From positions 1,881,394 to 1,945,393 of the forward strand of contig NW_021167080.1 of NCBI RefSeq assembly GCF_003711515.1: 64,000 bases of DNA, written 5' to 3'. A program made the position numbers and the translations under genes. Positions 1 through 11,619 of the stretch are shown in pieces (the first letter of the stretch is position 1; each line of letters opens with the position of its first letter). Below the pieces are notes generated by a model that ran no database searches, was not told the origin of the DNA, and saw only the letters and a program-made list of their open reading frames with translations. Origin of the DNA: Sodiomyces alkalinus F11 (taxonomy: Eukaryota > Ascomycota > Sordariomycetes > Glomerellales > Plectosphaerellaceae).

Positions 1-2642
1 CTTTATTCTTCTTCGATCTGCCCCTTTTAACTAGTTAAGCGTTTCCCTTCTTCTATCCCTTTTTCCCTCTTTTTTATCTCCTACCCTTAGGCGGTTATAC
101 GGTTATAAGTCACGACGGGACTATCGAGGGGGTATAATTAAAGTGGTGAGCGGGCGTACCCTATAAGTTATGTTAAAAAAAAAAAATAAAACCCGTCCTT
201 TATATATACCTTTAACTACCTATTATAGCTATAGATCCTTAGTATAATCCCTAAGGATGCCTACTACGGTTATAGATTATCGGCGTAACCCTCTAACTCC
301 GAATCTAAGGGTATAGGTGTCTAAAGGCCCTCCCCGTTTTCCTTTCTATATACCTCGCTCTGCCCTATAATAGTAGCATTTCTATTTACGTGGGTACTAT
401 TCCCTTCTACCTTTTACCTATTAGTGGACGGCGTATTATCCGAGAGAATAATAGGAGGCTTAGCCTTCTACTATTTCTTCTTCTTCTTCGGTAAGGGTGT
501 CGAAGGCGTTATCTTCTTAGGCGTAGCCTTTTTCTTAGCCGGCGCCTTCTTCTTCGGCGTGGGGGTAGGCGTCGCGGGCTCGGACTCGGGGACGTTATAG
601 GGGTTAGGAGGGCTTTAGTACGTGCTATCGTCGTCGTTATTATCGTCGGCGAATAAGTCGGAGGGCATAAAGGCGGGAGGAGGGATATTTAGCTAGGGAA
701 GAGATAATAGGAGAGGAAAAGAAGTTAGTAGTATATTAAAAGGGGGGATTACCGGAGGGTTATACGCTATACTAGTAGTAACCCTTTTAAAGGCGACAGC
801 GAGGCGTTCCTGCACGGTTATCTGCCGATCCTATCAATCGATATACCGGCAAAGCGATAACGCTAAATCCTAGAGAGACTCGAGGATTTTATCCGAGGTT
901 TTCTAGCGGGCGTTATTAACTTCTTCCTTTACCCGATAAGTGGTGTAAGACTTATCGGCGGCGGTAAAGGTTATCTCCCTTTTAAGCTTACCTAGCGAGG
1001 TCTTAAGGACGTTCTAGTACTCTATAGCTATAATCTACGATACGGTTAGTATACGCCTATATTAGCTTCCCCCCCGGAAAGAATTTACGCGACGGCTATT
1101 ATTAAGGCTATCCTTCGTGGCGGCGACAACGAGGACCTTCTATAACTTAACTAAATAGCCGCGTTATAGCCCGTGGTAGGAAGCTTATTATAACGACGAC
1201 TATTATGCCTAAAGTAAAAAGTATACTTAGCGGAGATTATATTAGAGTGCCGGTATAACTCGAACCGTAGGCGAGACGTTTTATTACTAAAATTAATCTT
1301 AGCTAGCTGGCCGGCGTAGCGGGAATAAGGGTCCTTAAGGGTTAAGCCCCCGGAGGCCTTTTCCTTAACGTCTACTACCTTTTAATAAGGGGTGGTTAAC
1401 GACGACGACGTTATAGTCGTCGCGGTCTTACGCTTCTTAGAAGCGCTACTAGCCGCTAGCTTAGATACCGGCCGCTTATTATTATTATTATTATTATTAT
1501 TAGTCTCCTTAGAAGGTATAATAGCGGCGGAGGAGGTTATATAAGATAGTTAGCGAAGCTATATAAGTTGTTTTCCCCTAGAACGGAGAGATATTAGAAG
1601 GATACTTATAAGATAATAGGGAAAAATTAGGAAAATTAAGGAGCTATAACACGTTAATAACTATTAAGCTCTGCCTCTATAAGGAAAATACTATAAGGGT
1701 TGATTTACGGAACGCGGCGGACGTCGATAAAAATCGAAAATCGGAGGCGTGAAAAAGAAGGAAAACGGAAGAGAATGGAGTTATAGAGGCGTTAAGGAAG
1801 ATATCCCCTTTAAGGGGTATATAGTTACCGTTCCTGCCTATAAAGAAGGTATAAGGGTGAAAGGGGTATAAGAGGAAGGAGATAAATTTCTATTTTTGGA
1901 TATATTATATAACGGCGCTGGCTTTTTATTTAGATTAAAGGGATATTAACGCCGGTTCTTTATTTAGATTAAAGGGATATTGGCGCCGGTTCTTTATACA
2001 GATTAAAGGGAGGCCGACGCTAGCTATAGTATAGGAGCGAGAGATTAAGAATAGGACTATTATAGGACTATAATGGGTTAGTATACGGGATTAAAGATAG
2101 AAGGACTATAGGAATAGAGCGAGGGATTGAGGATAGGACTATAATAGAACTACCACGGGGTCGTATATAGGAGTAATAATAGAAGGATAGTAGGAAGATA
2201 GGCCGACGCCGGGTATAGTCGGGAAAAGTGGCCCTATCTGGCACCGGCCGCTCCTAAGGATAGGAGTACTCCGGGGGAGGTCGCCCTATTAAGTGCCCCT
2301 GCCTAGGAGATAGAGGCCGGATATATAACGGGATTATAACGGGTTCCTATATAGATAAGACCGGGCGCCCGGCTTAACGTGGCTATAGCTGCCCTAGGCC
2401 GATACTACTATACAGGGCCGTGGCCTAGGCTTAGGCTTAGATATCCGTTTATGATATCCGTCTAACTACCCTAGTATTGGCCTAGGAGTATATAGTGCTT
2501 ATATAGTGCCCCCTCCTTAGTATAGAGAGGGCAGCGATTATTCTGATTCTTTAGGGCTACCTATGTTCGGATTAGCCGTGACTACTACTTAATCCACGCT
2601 TATTCCCTTTTAGACCCTCTCGCTACTACCTTCTTACTCTTT
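1..2642. repeat. RIP-degraded repeat, family not identified
   Basis: This stretch is AT-rich with very few CpA or TpG dinucleotides and abundant TpA, as expected from repeat-induced point mutation. No open gene survives. On the minus strand around 650-1060 a long reading can be followed if TAG and TAA are read as mutated Trp or Gln codons. Around 470-590 the minus strand reads as Lys/Ala/Pro-rich tracts resembling a nuclear basic tail. A (TTA)n run lies near 1477-1502 and a 34-bp tandem repeat at 1914-2015. I do not recognise the element family. It could be the left flank of an older element split by the Gypsy insertion at 2643. Confidence 0.6.
1914..2015. repeat. 34-bp tandem repeat, three copies
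   Basis: Three head-to-tail units start at 1914, 1948 and 1982. Each contains the core TTTAGATTAAAGGGATATT or a close variant, followed by a GGCGCCGG-like junction. Differences between units are mostly C/T or G/A transitions. A less regular repeat rich in AGGACTATA follows at about 2050-2150. These may be subterminal or LTR repeats of the unidentified element. Confidence 0.7.
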
Positions 2643-2647
2643 ATAAC
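2643..2647. repeat. Target-site duplication, left copy
   Basis: ATAAC directly abuts the left LTR. The matching copy GTGAC follows the right LTR at 8887-8891. The two differ only by G-to-A changes, as expected if a 5-bp duplication was mutated by RIP after insertion. Confidence 0.65.
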
Positions 2648-2861
2648 TATGAACGACTAGTTATAGGTCGTGGCACTAAGTAAGGTCGTAATAATAGATT
2701 ATCTAGAACTAAGAAAGGAAGAAGGAAAAGGAGAAAAGTCTATAGCGCTAGGCTAGCTATAAGGTAGCGATAACTTAGCGATATAGGTCGGTTGACTAAG
2801 CGCATAGTTAGGAAGATCCGGAGTATAGTCGGATTCTCTATATCGGGGTTAACCCATAATA
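2648..2861 (-). repeat. 3' LTR of the chromovirus (left copy)
   Basis: This 214-bp copy matches 8674-8886 almost end to end. Read on the plus strand it begins TATGAACG and ends CATAATA, where the right copy has TATAAACG and CGTAACA. The differences are mainly transitions, so the ends fit TG...CA after RIP. Confidence 0.9.
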
Positions 2862-2882
2862 CTATCCCCCCCCTCTCCCTCC
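2862..2882 (-). promoter_or_regulatory. Polypurine tract of the chromovirus
   Basis: On the minus strand the sequence directly upstream of the 3' LTR is almost all purine (GGAGGG followed by AGAGGGGGGG). This is the expected plus-strand primer of an LTR element and independently fixes the element's orientation as minus. Confidence 0.75.
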
Positions 2883-3359
2883 GGGGGTTATATAACCGCG
2901 CGTTACTATTATGGTTCGGCTCCCCCTTATATTGCAGTAATAAAGGAATAGTCGCGTCTCTTTATCTTACCTCGCCCTTACCTCGATATTAAAGAAATCT
3001 TAGGTAGCCTGCTAACCTTTATTTATATGCCCGAAATAGTAATATAGACTACCCTCGCGTAGATACTATCCGTATATATATCGGCCCTGTTTTCCTTATA
3101 GGCCCTCTCTTCCTCTATTCCCCTCCCCACCTTTAATAATAATAATAATAGCAATAATGGTTATATACGTGCTCTTCTTCCTTATAACGACGATTCCTCT
3201 AATATCGCCTATCCTTAGATAATAATAGTGATACTCGGCTATTTTAAGAGTTCCCCGTTTAAGGTAAGCCGGCTCTCGCTCACGATCCTTTTATTAGGAA
3301 CCCTTTACTAACTTATATTATTTTTATAGATAGCGCTAGCCCCCGGCGATAATAGGGGT

Positions 3360-3720
3360 AAATAATAGTAGTAAGCGTACCGCTAACAACGACATAGGTA
3401 TAATGCTCTTACGTCTTAAGGCGATACTAACCGTATAATAGTTCACGTTATCGCCCTCGCCGCCGCCTAAGAAGAAGAAATCGGCGGGTAGTCGGCCTCC
3501 TAAGCACCCTCCCGGTAATATTTATACTAAGCTATACCTCCTTTATACGCGCGATATCGCCGATACAAAGTATAAGCGCTTTTATTATAGCTAGACTAGT
3601 CGGGGGAAGAAATACTACGTGTGCTCTACGAAAACACACCGGTATACTCCTCTCCTAGCGCACCTTAAAGGCCACGCGTAAAGGTTATTCGAGACGGTTA
3701 CCCTTATTAGCGATAATAAT
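3360..3720 (+). pseudogene. Possible zinc-finger-like relic between pol and 3' LTR
   Basis: Read on the plus strand, opposite to the surrounding Gypsy element, a roughly 80-residue stretch can be followed with few stops. It is Pro/Lys-rich, then shows Cys-containing segments ending in a Thr-rich stretch and HLKGH. This resembles a zinc finger of the BED type seen in hAT transposases, but the first Cys pair is not clear. It could be a nested transposon fragment or chance. I cannot assign it. Confidence 0.2.
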
Positions 3721-4189
3721 AAGAACGCCCCTATAAGACTTCCTCCCCCTTAAAAGGTCCTCATAGTATCGCTAACTCTTCCTCTAGGAGTAGGAACCGT
3801 ATCTTAACGCCTACGCGGCGTTCTAGGATACCCTTATAGCTAGAGAAGCGATAACGGCGACGACGAAGATAATAATAAGATTAAGGAGATAGACTCTAAC
3901 CTATAGCGGGGCGATAAGGGTAAGACTTTTACGGAAGTCGATAATTCTAAGGATAGCGATTTTAAGACCGAGAATATTAATCTAGGCTTATATTAAGCAT
4001 GGTTAAGGCACGGGGCTTATCCGACCTAAACTAAATCCGACTCTTACTCCCTTTTAATTATCGCGATACGATCGCTTATATATTAATTCCTATATCGTAA
4101 TAGCGCGAAGGTATTTAATAGGCTATTGTTCGTTACTATTAAGCCGAATTTCCTTTTAAACTTATCGAGTGCCCGCGTTTACGCTAATA

Positions 4190-5660
4190 GTTCTAGAGGT
4201 TCCTATATAGGCTTATAGTATCCTACCTATCGCACTAATACTTTACGTCTTAATCCCTTACCTCGCCTCTTTATCCTCGCGTAGAGGATTTCCTCGACTT
4301 CTTATTCTTTACTATTAGTTACTTCTCGAATAGGCGGTAGTTAAGGGTTATCTACTACTTATCCCGGAAAGGGGCTATCGCCCGCGCGATGTAATAAGTC
4401 TACGTGGAATTAAGGGTAAATCGATAATAGTATAGCGAGCTCGACTATATATAGGCTAATCACCTTTATGACTCGGTATTTACGATAGAGCTAGTCTAGC
4501 TTTCGCGATAGTCACGGAGTCGAATAGTTAGCTAATAATAGCTAGACTAAGTCGTTAACCTTAAAACGCTTAGCCGGTATGCGATATTAATTAGTAGACT
4601 CCTTATTCCTAAGCTATATTAACACGATCACGGCCTAAGCGAACTCGGTCGTTTCCTATAAGCGGTATAATAGGTTATAGGCCGCTAATACTTTAGGTTC
4701 TAAAGGGGGCTTTTTAGTTATCTGGATCGGATTAACGTGGTAGCTATACTCTAAGAAGAAGGGACTAAACCCCGTCGCGGAGCTTTTACGGTTATTCAGG
4801 GCTAGTTATACTATAGGTAGTAAGCGGTCCTAGTTATCTTAAGCGTAATAGATAAAGGCTCGTAAATAAGCTTATACTTCTTAGTTTATACGCTCTATCA
4901 CTCTATCGGTCTAGGGGTAGTATACTATACTAAGCTTACGCGATATCCGTGCGAGCTCGTAAAAGTGCTTCTAGAACCTGCTTATCTAGTTTAAGCCTCG
5001 GTTACTAATAATCGACTTAGGTATTCCGTGGAACTAGAAGTAATAGTATAAGAACCGTTCCGCGTAAGCTTCGGCTTCTATTATCTTTATCGCTTCTAAT
5101 ATCACCGCCTTAATTAGACGGTCTATAATAACCTAAAGGTAGCGCGCCTTCTTCTCGCCGGCTAATAGCAGGTCTATTATAAAATCCATCGATAGGTCGC
5201 TCCATATTTATTCTAGTACTAGGAGGGGGCGTAAAAGGCCTTATTTTGTATTTCTCTATATATACCCTTTTCCGTAAACGTTATAGTTCCGGATAAATCG
5301 TCGGATATCCTTATTTATCCTCGGCTAGAAGAAGCGACGCGCTATTAAGGCGATAGTGTTTTCGCGTCCGGGGTATCCTCTGATTACTAAATCGTGAATT
5401 AACTAGATAATCCTCCCTTATAATATCGACCCTTTAGTAGACCCGGGCATCTAAATTCGGTCGCGGAATAGTAGTAACCTAATCGTAGAGACTAAGTACT
5501 CGGTTATTTATAGCTTTAATTCTAATAATAGTAGGAACTATTATTCTTCTTTAGCGACCGTAGATAAGGCTCCTTAATATTATTCGTCGGTTATAAGCGT
5601 CTTATCCTATAATCGCTATAGCTTTTAGTCCGCCTCGAAGATCGATTAACCGCTATTAAT
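4190..5660 (-). pseudogene. Gypsy integrase and chromodomain, RIP-broken
   Basis: Minus-strand reading from about 5660 down to about 4190 gives a linker, an HHCC-type zinc-binding region, the PGRENT motif typical of chromoviral integrases, an MDFI stretch of the catalytic core, and a distal region with FHVDLL. A chromodomain with VEEIL and a (W)VGY-like segment follows. Several Trp and Gln codons are now stops. The domain order and motif spacing match fungal chromoviruses, whose chromodomain directs insertion to marked chromatin. Confidence 0.85.
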
Positions 5661-5990
5661 ATAGCGAATACATAAGGAAATACTAGCGATTATAAGTTAT
5701 TTAACAATATAGCGGGCCGAGCTTATTAGTTATAGGTAGTTTATAGTCCTCTCCGACTATAAGGCCCTTAAATACTTTATAATAAAGCGAATGCTTACTA
5801 AGCAATAAAGCCGATAGGCCGGCGAGCTTATATAGTTCGACTTCGTGCTTAAGTATCGGAAGGGAAAGGATAACGCGATAGCGGACGCCCTCTTATATCG
5901 ATAGTAAGATAAACCCTAAGATATAACGGACGAACGGGAATAATCTTATTATATTTAATTAATTCCCGATACTATAATTCTACTTAAACC
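5660..5990 (+). pseudogene. Gypsy RNase H segment in inverted orientation
   Basis: On the plus strand this segment reads as the C-terminal half of a Gypsy RNase H: a YEI-DKE-LAI start, a DYKALKYF block, then an FDF-L-YRKGKDN-ADAL block, followed by the linker that normally precedes integrase. Reverse transcriptase on one side (from about 5995) and integrase on the other (below about 5660) both read on the minus strand. The segment is therefore flipped within pol, and the first part of RNase H appears lost at the junction. Confidence 0.8.
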
Positions 5991-5994
5991 CTAT

Positions 5995-6650
5995 TAAAAG
6001 ATATAGTCTTTCTTAGTAAGTGCTATTAACGGGGCTAAAATCCCCGAAAAATCCTTAATAAAGATTCGGTAATAATTTGTAAACCCTAAAAAGCTTCGCA
6101 CGTCCTTAACCGTTATAAGCGCTTCCTACTCGCGAATAGCTTATAACTTCTCTAGGTCGTAAAACACGCCTTTCCCCGCGGTAATAAAGTCGTCTAAGAA
6201 GCGCTATAATATCTTATTAATATACCGCTAAAAAGTCGCGGGAGCCTTACTTAGGCCGAACGGGCAGATAAGCTATTTAAAGAGCCTAAACTAAGTTCGG
6301 AACGCGGTCTTATATTTATATTCTAAGGCTATCCTAATCTTAAAAAAGGCGGCGACTACGTTAAGCTTCGTAAATTACTTTACTTAGCTAAGGTTTTATA
6401 GCGTCTTAGCGATTAGGGGAAATAGATAATAATCTTATTTAGCAATCGCGTTTAATACTTAATAATCGTAATAAAATTAAAGTCCTCCGTTTAGCTTTCT
6501 TATAAAAAGGATAGGAGCCGCGGCTTCCGACCCACTAGCACGGATAAATCCTTTATCTATTAGGTCGGTAAGTATTTTCCGTAATACTAAGAGTTCTTCT
6601 CTTAATATATTATAAAACGGCCCCTAAGGAAACGATAGTTCCTTACCGTC
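5995..6650 (-). pseudogene. Gypsy reverse transcriptase, RIP-broken
   Basis: The minus strand reads through the fingers and palm of a Ty3/Gypsy reverse transcriptase: a REELLVLRK start, a KGFIRAS segment, a DY-LNAI block, a FLDDF active-site box (YLDD-like), a RSFLGF-NYYR thumb region and an ALTKKD end near 6005. In-frame stops replace Gln and Trp codons. This gives the strongest family assignment in the element. Confidence 0.88.
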
Positions 6651-7379
6651 GCTTCCGGGTATAAGGTTCACCTCGTAGTCGACTCCTAATTAGTATAGCG
6701 GTAATTAATTAGCCTTATCGGGCGCGAATAGGTCACCGAATTCTTATAGTAACTCTTTAGGTATAAAGTCCTTCGGGTCTACTAGTTATTTCTTATATAA
6801 CGCTTTTTCGATATCCTTTAGGCTTACTCCTTAGATTAAGACTTCCTTACCCTTCCGTTATAGTTATTGAATAATACCCGCGAATATAGATCCCGTAACT
6901 AAATAGGCGTTACGGATAGCTTATACTCCGGTAGGTTCCTTTTTATAATAAAATCGTATATTTAATCCGGCTACTCCGTGGTAAAGCCGTTTATCTTTAG
7001 CGTAATACGTTATATCGTTTTATTCTATCTAGGGCTTCCCGAGGAATACGTCTTAATTAAGCCCGGGCATTATATATACGAATATCCTCTATAGGTAACC
7101 GCCGATCTCGAGCTTATAGATAGTAATCCCCGTGCTACTAATAGTCTTAGTAGCTTCCGAGAAGCTATTTAGTAGTCGATTCGTCTTATCGACTAAGAGT
7201 AATTAGAGTCTTTAGGTAAACTATTCACTTATAATGGTATAGTAGTTATAACTAGTATTAATAAAGGCGAGGATACGCCGTTTATTTACTCTAGCTACTA
7301 TAAGCGCCGGGTTATTACTAGTACGTACTTTAAACGCCTTTTACTCCCGCCGTATCGCGGCTATCGGCTTTAACGCCCG

Positions 7380-8640
7380 TTTTCGCGTTAAAGCTACTCT
7401 TTTTCCGAGTTATCCTTACTAGTCGATTTATCTCTGCTCTTATCGCGATCTTTCATACAAGTCTCCTTAACCTTCCGGACCGTGTCTTAGTTTTCCTTTA
7501 GCTTCTTATAGTTCCGAGCGATATACCCCTTCTTATTATAGTTATAGCACGTCCGAGTCTTTTACTTCGCCTTCCTATTACTAATACGGTTCACTCCGCC
7601 TATCTTCGTATCGCCGTCGGTATCCTTCTTCGCGGTTATATAGTCTTAAGCTTATTTATCGTAGTTTCGTTCGAACTAATAGCCTTTAAGTTTCCTAGCG
7701 ATCTCTTACACGCCGTTAACCTATATAGTATAATAGTTAGTAGGGATTCGGGCGGAGATAAGTTTATCCTTAAGTCGCGAAATAATCGCTCCTTTAAGGA
7801 ATAAGATCTATATAGTAGCTTCTGATTTAGTACTACTTATAAGGGCAATCTATCTTTTAAAACAGGGTAGGAAGGCGGTAAACGACTTATCGGTTCGTTA
7901 ACGAATCGTGCGTAAGGCTTAGGCGGCCCGTGATTATTCTATAGGGTTAAGGTAGGTATAATTAAGATACGCTATAAAGTCGTTAGGATCTATAAGCTTA
8001 CCCGGCCTATCGCTTTTATAAAAGGCCGATACGACCTATTATACTTCGGGCCCTAGGTAATTATAGATTATATACTAAGCTCGTATATTATTCTAGAATA
8101 AGTCGCTATTAATTATAAGCTTCTACCGTATCGTGTAGGCCTACACGCTATAGTATACTCGCTTCTCTAAGAACTTCGCCGGGGTATTAACGGTCTTATG
8201 GGGTATCGCCGTTAAGGTCGGGGCGACTATTATTATTATCGGCTATAGCGTGGGCGATAAAACCGGTGATAGGGTAAACTCTACTAGTATAAGGATTATC
8301 GGGGTTTATAAGGGAGCCGGGATATTTAGGTTAAGCGGCGTTAGGTTCTACGAGGTAGGCAATCCTAAGAGCCGGGCTATAAGCTATTCGACTAACTAGC
8401 GTTATCGTTTATCGGCTTCTTCTCTCACGCGTTATTAGTCTATAAACTAGCGTATTTCCGAGTAGTATTCTTATATCGGAGCGAGTCTTAAGTTAATATC
8501 GGTATATTATTTTTAGAGAGGGCCTAGCCTTACGTTTAGGGCTCGGTCGTTTTATTTAAACCGTTAATTTATCCACTCTATAACCTATTTCATTCTAATA
8601 GGTTATTAGGCGGTAGCGTTAGGATCCTAATCTATCGCTA
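7380..8640 (-). pseudogene. Gypsy gag and protease region, RIP-broken
   Basis: This is the expected gag position, next to the 5' LTR on the minus strand. Near 7490-7570 it shows a CCHC nucleocapsid knuckle in which only the first Cys remains and later Cys/His positions read Tyr, consistent with TGT-to-TAT and CAT-to-TAT changes. The capsid part upstream is too degraded to align by eye, and the protease, expected near 6900-7400, was not resolved. Confidence 0.6.
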
Positions 8641-8662
8641 GCATAACGCGTGGGTATCGCTA

Positions 8663-8673
8663 AGTTCTAGATA
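8663..8673 (-). promoter_or_regulatory. Self-complementary primer-binding site
   Basis: On the minus strand the 11 bases directly after the 5' LTR read TATCTAGAACT. They are the exact reverse complement of AGTTCTAGATA inside the LTR (8726-8736, minus strand). Tf1/sushi chromoviruses prime reverse transcription with the first 11 nt of their own RNA, and this arrangement matches that mechanism in length, position and orientation. Confidence 0.7.
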
Positions 8674-8886
8674 TATAAACGACTAGTTATAGGTCGTAGT
8701 ACTAAGTAAGATCGTAATAATAGATTATCTAGAACTAAGGAAGGAAGAAGGAAAAGGAGAAAAGTCTATAGCGCTAGGCTAGCTATAAGGTAGCGATAAC
8801 TTAGCGATATAGGTCCGTTAACTAAGCGCGTAGTAGGAAGATCCGGAGTATAGCCGGATCCTCTATATCGGAGTCAACCCGTAACA
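8674..8886 (-). repeat. 5' LTR of the chromovirus (right copy)
   Basis: This 213-bp copy pairs with 2648-2861 and is flanked outside by GTGAC (8887-8891), the RIP-shifted partner of ATAAC at 2643-2647. It keeps a CA end where the left copy has TA. Confidence 0.9.
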
Positions 8887-9949
8887 GTGACTACCTATCT
8901 AATAATATCCGTAAAGGCTATCCCTCCTATAATAAGGAGGCCTTACGAGATATATAAGAACCCCTATACTACCGCCGCCTATTAGTACGTAAGGCCGGAT
9001 ATACGCCCTTATATCTAGCGTGGCCGTGAAGATATTATAAAGGTAGCGGAAAAGAAGATACGTATTTATAGTTTTAAAAGCCGCGTGGATACCGCGATAT
9101 AGAAGAGGCGGGAAGCCTTAGGGGCTATTACCGCTAATAAGATAGAGGAGGTCTAGGAAGATTAACTCTATAATACTACGCCTACTACTACTATAGTTTA
9201 TAAAGACCTGTCCGTCACCGCGACCGGGAGACTAGGCGCCCACCTAACTTAGGGGGTAGCGCGCCGTCGTTATACGATGATACTATTAAGATTATAATAA
9301 GAATAGGGGGTATCCCTCTCTATTAACTAAGCCAGAGCGCTATCACACTACGTGATCCTAGACTTAGAATCGTTAATCTATATCTTTAATAATCGAGGCC
9401 GTTTTACGGCTATTAGACTACCCACGGATACCTTATCTTTATCCCTTTAGGTGGGTACTTATAAGGCTTCTATCCTCGGATATGGAGACGTTAAGCTGGT
9501 ATAAAGAGGCTACTACGCCTCCGTAATATCGTATACTATAAGAAATTCGTTACTATTATCGTCTCAGAACGCTAGCTACGCCTATAAGAGTACCGCTAGG
9601 ATACCGTAAATAACACTATTATGAGCTCCGCTAATAACCGGCCTATCTATAAGCTACTAGATATCCACGGCTAGTATATAATCGAGCGCGCGGAAGCCAC
9701 GGCCGCTACCGCGTTCGCGGTCTCGGTAAAGCACCCCCGCGATAACCCGTATAGAAGATCACGAAAACCGCGGTAACCGTAGAAGACTATAGCGTAGCGG
9801 TGGTATAAACGCCTTAGCTACTACGGCACCGATACCTTTATAAGGATCGTTAACGCTACTTAGGGGGTAAGAATAAAGGGACCGCGTACCGCCGACTATA
9901 ACGCGTATAGGTAATCGTAAATGCCTACGTAGATCCGGCGGATACTATC

Positions 9950-10500
9950 CCTTTACCCGTTAAAGCCCGGAGAGGCCCTAGCTATTAATTTTCACAATCT
10001 AGAAGAGGCGGAGTCGTTAACGAGCGGCCTATATAAGTCTATTATATTTATTATAGACGTATACACAGATTATACGTAGGATTACTACCTGCAGAAAAGA
10101 GACTAAGGCTCTATCCTATACGCGCTAAAAAACGTTTTTACCCTGCTTAAGACTTAATTCGACGTTAGGCCACGCGTTTTACAGGCCGATTCTAAGATAT
10201 TTTGGTACCTAGAAGTCGTTACTTTCCTCGCTACTAAGGGGGTGGAAGGCTAGCTATTGGTATTATATTTATAGGATTAGAACGGCGTTATAGAACGGAT
10301 TAGAGGTATCGTCAAGAGAAGGGCGAGGGCTATAAGGATTAGAGCTAATCTGCCTATATCTATCTAGTCTAAGATCTTTAAGACTGCTATATATCTGTAT
10401 AACAGAACGCCACGATATATTAACGACTAGAAGACACTATACGAAGGCCTGCGCGGCCGTTAACCTAACCTTACGCACCTATAAGCTTACGGCTATAAAG
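9950..10500 (+). pseudogene. Copia integrase, RIP-broken
   Basis: The reading contains a catalytic-core-like stretch (a FIIDVYTD segment), a GSI-YALKNVF stretch, the NGVIERI motif around the catalytic Glu, and a YLYNRTPR segment typical of Copia integrases. Stops occur where Gln or Trp would be expected. Confidence 0.8.
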
Positions 10501-11619
10501 TCTTTATAAAAACACGCGATGCCTGAGCTAAAAGAAACCGCCTATAAAGGCTAGAGCCGAAGGTATAGATCGGTTATCACGTCGGATACTAATCCTCGAA
10601 TAGCTTCCGGATTTAGCTACTACACTTAACGGATATTATTACCATAAGAGACGTAGTCTTTAACGAAGACAAGATATTCGACGGCAGGATTAAAACGCTA
10701 TAAGCTATAGCTTCCGCCGAGGAAATCGGGGAACACCTATAATCTATCCGTATCACCTAATCTAATAAGACCGCGAATAGGCTGCTATTAAGGGGTATAG
10801 CCGTAGACGTATCAGATCTTAAGTCGGAAGACTCTAACGCCACCGCTATTACTACGGGAGAGGCTACTACTATTACTATAGACTATATTACCGCTATTAC
10901 TATAGGTACCGCTATTATTACGGGCACCGCTATTACTACGGATACTGCTATTACTGCAGGAGAAGATTATACTACCGCTATTACTATAGGCTAGGAAGAC
11001 GCTACCGCTATTACTACGGGAGAGGCTACCGCTATTACTACAGACACTTTACGGTTTACTACTACGAGGTTTAAATCGTTTCCCACATCTCTAATATCCC
11101 CTGAAGATCCCGCGCGCGCGTTCCTTATAGCGTTAGCGGTGGTTAGGGGCGCTAAGGTGGAAGAACACGATAACCACTAACGGATAGCTATAGGTGCCCC
11201 TAAGGGGTGCCTGTTAGCTATACTCCTATCGGCCGCGCGCCTATTACCCGCGCGCCTATCTATCGCGAGAACTATCGTAAGTCTATACACGACCGAGAAG
11301 GTTTAGAACGATAACGCCTAAAAGGCGTTTTTTAATGCTAGCAGGACTTATAACCCTATACGCACGAGAAAGTAAGCTATTAATAACGATAATATTAGTG
11401 CTATAGATTCCCTTTATACCTCCTAGCCGCTATCGCTATCGTACGTAACCCGCGAGGATCTCCCGCCTCCACTAAACTATTACTACGATATACGCCTTTA
11501 TCCGTTACGGGAGCGGTGGTTATAGGCCGAGGGGGAACACCTTAAGGGGCACTGATAGATAGGCTACTAGTAGGAGGTGGGTGGTAATCAGGCTAATAAG
11601 CAATAAGTCCTCGTCTGTA

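Larger units (their letters stand above)
2648..8886 (-). mobile_element. Ty3/Gypsy chromovirus, RIP-inactivated, minus strand
   Basis: Two LTRs (2648-2861 and 8674-8886) flank about 5.8 kb of internal DNA. On the minus strand, tolerating RIP stops, the domains run in order: a CCHC zinc knuckle near 7490-7570 (some Cys and His codons now Tyr), reverse transcriptase near 6000-6650 (a FLDDF version of the YxDD box), integrase with a GHPGR-like motif near 4560-5660, and a chromodomain near 4190-4330. RNase H sits inverted at about 5660-5990. A polypurine tract lies on the minus strand beside the 3' LTR, and an 11-nt self-priming match lies beside the 5' LTR. CAG/CAA and TGG codons have become stops throughout. 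The family is a fungal chromovirus of the Tf1/sushi/MAGGY type; no part can encode an active protein. Confidence 0.9.
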
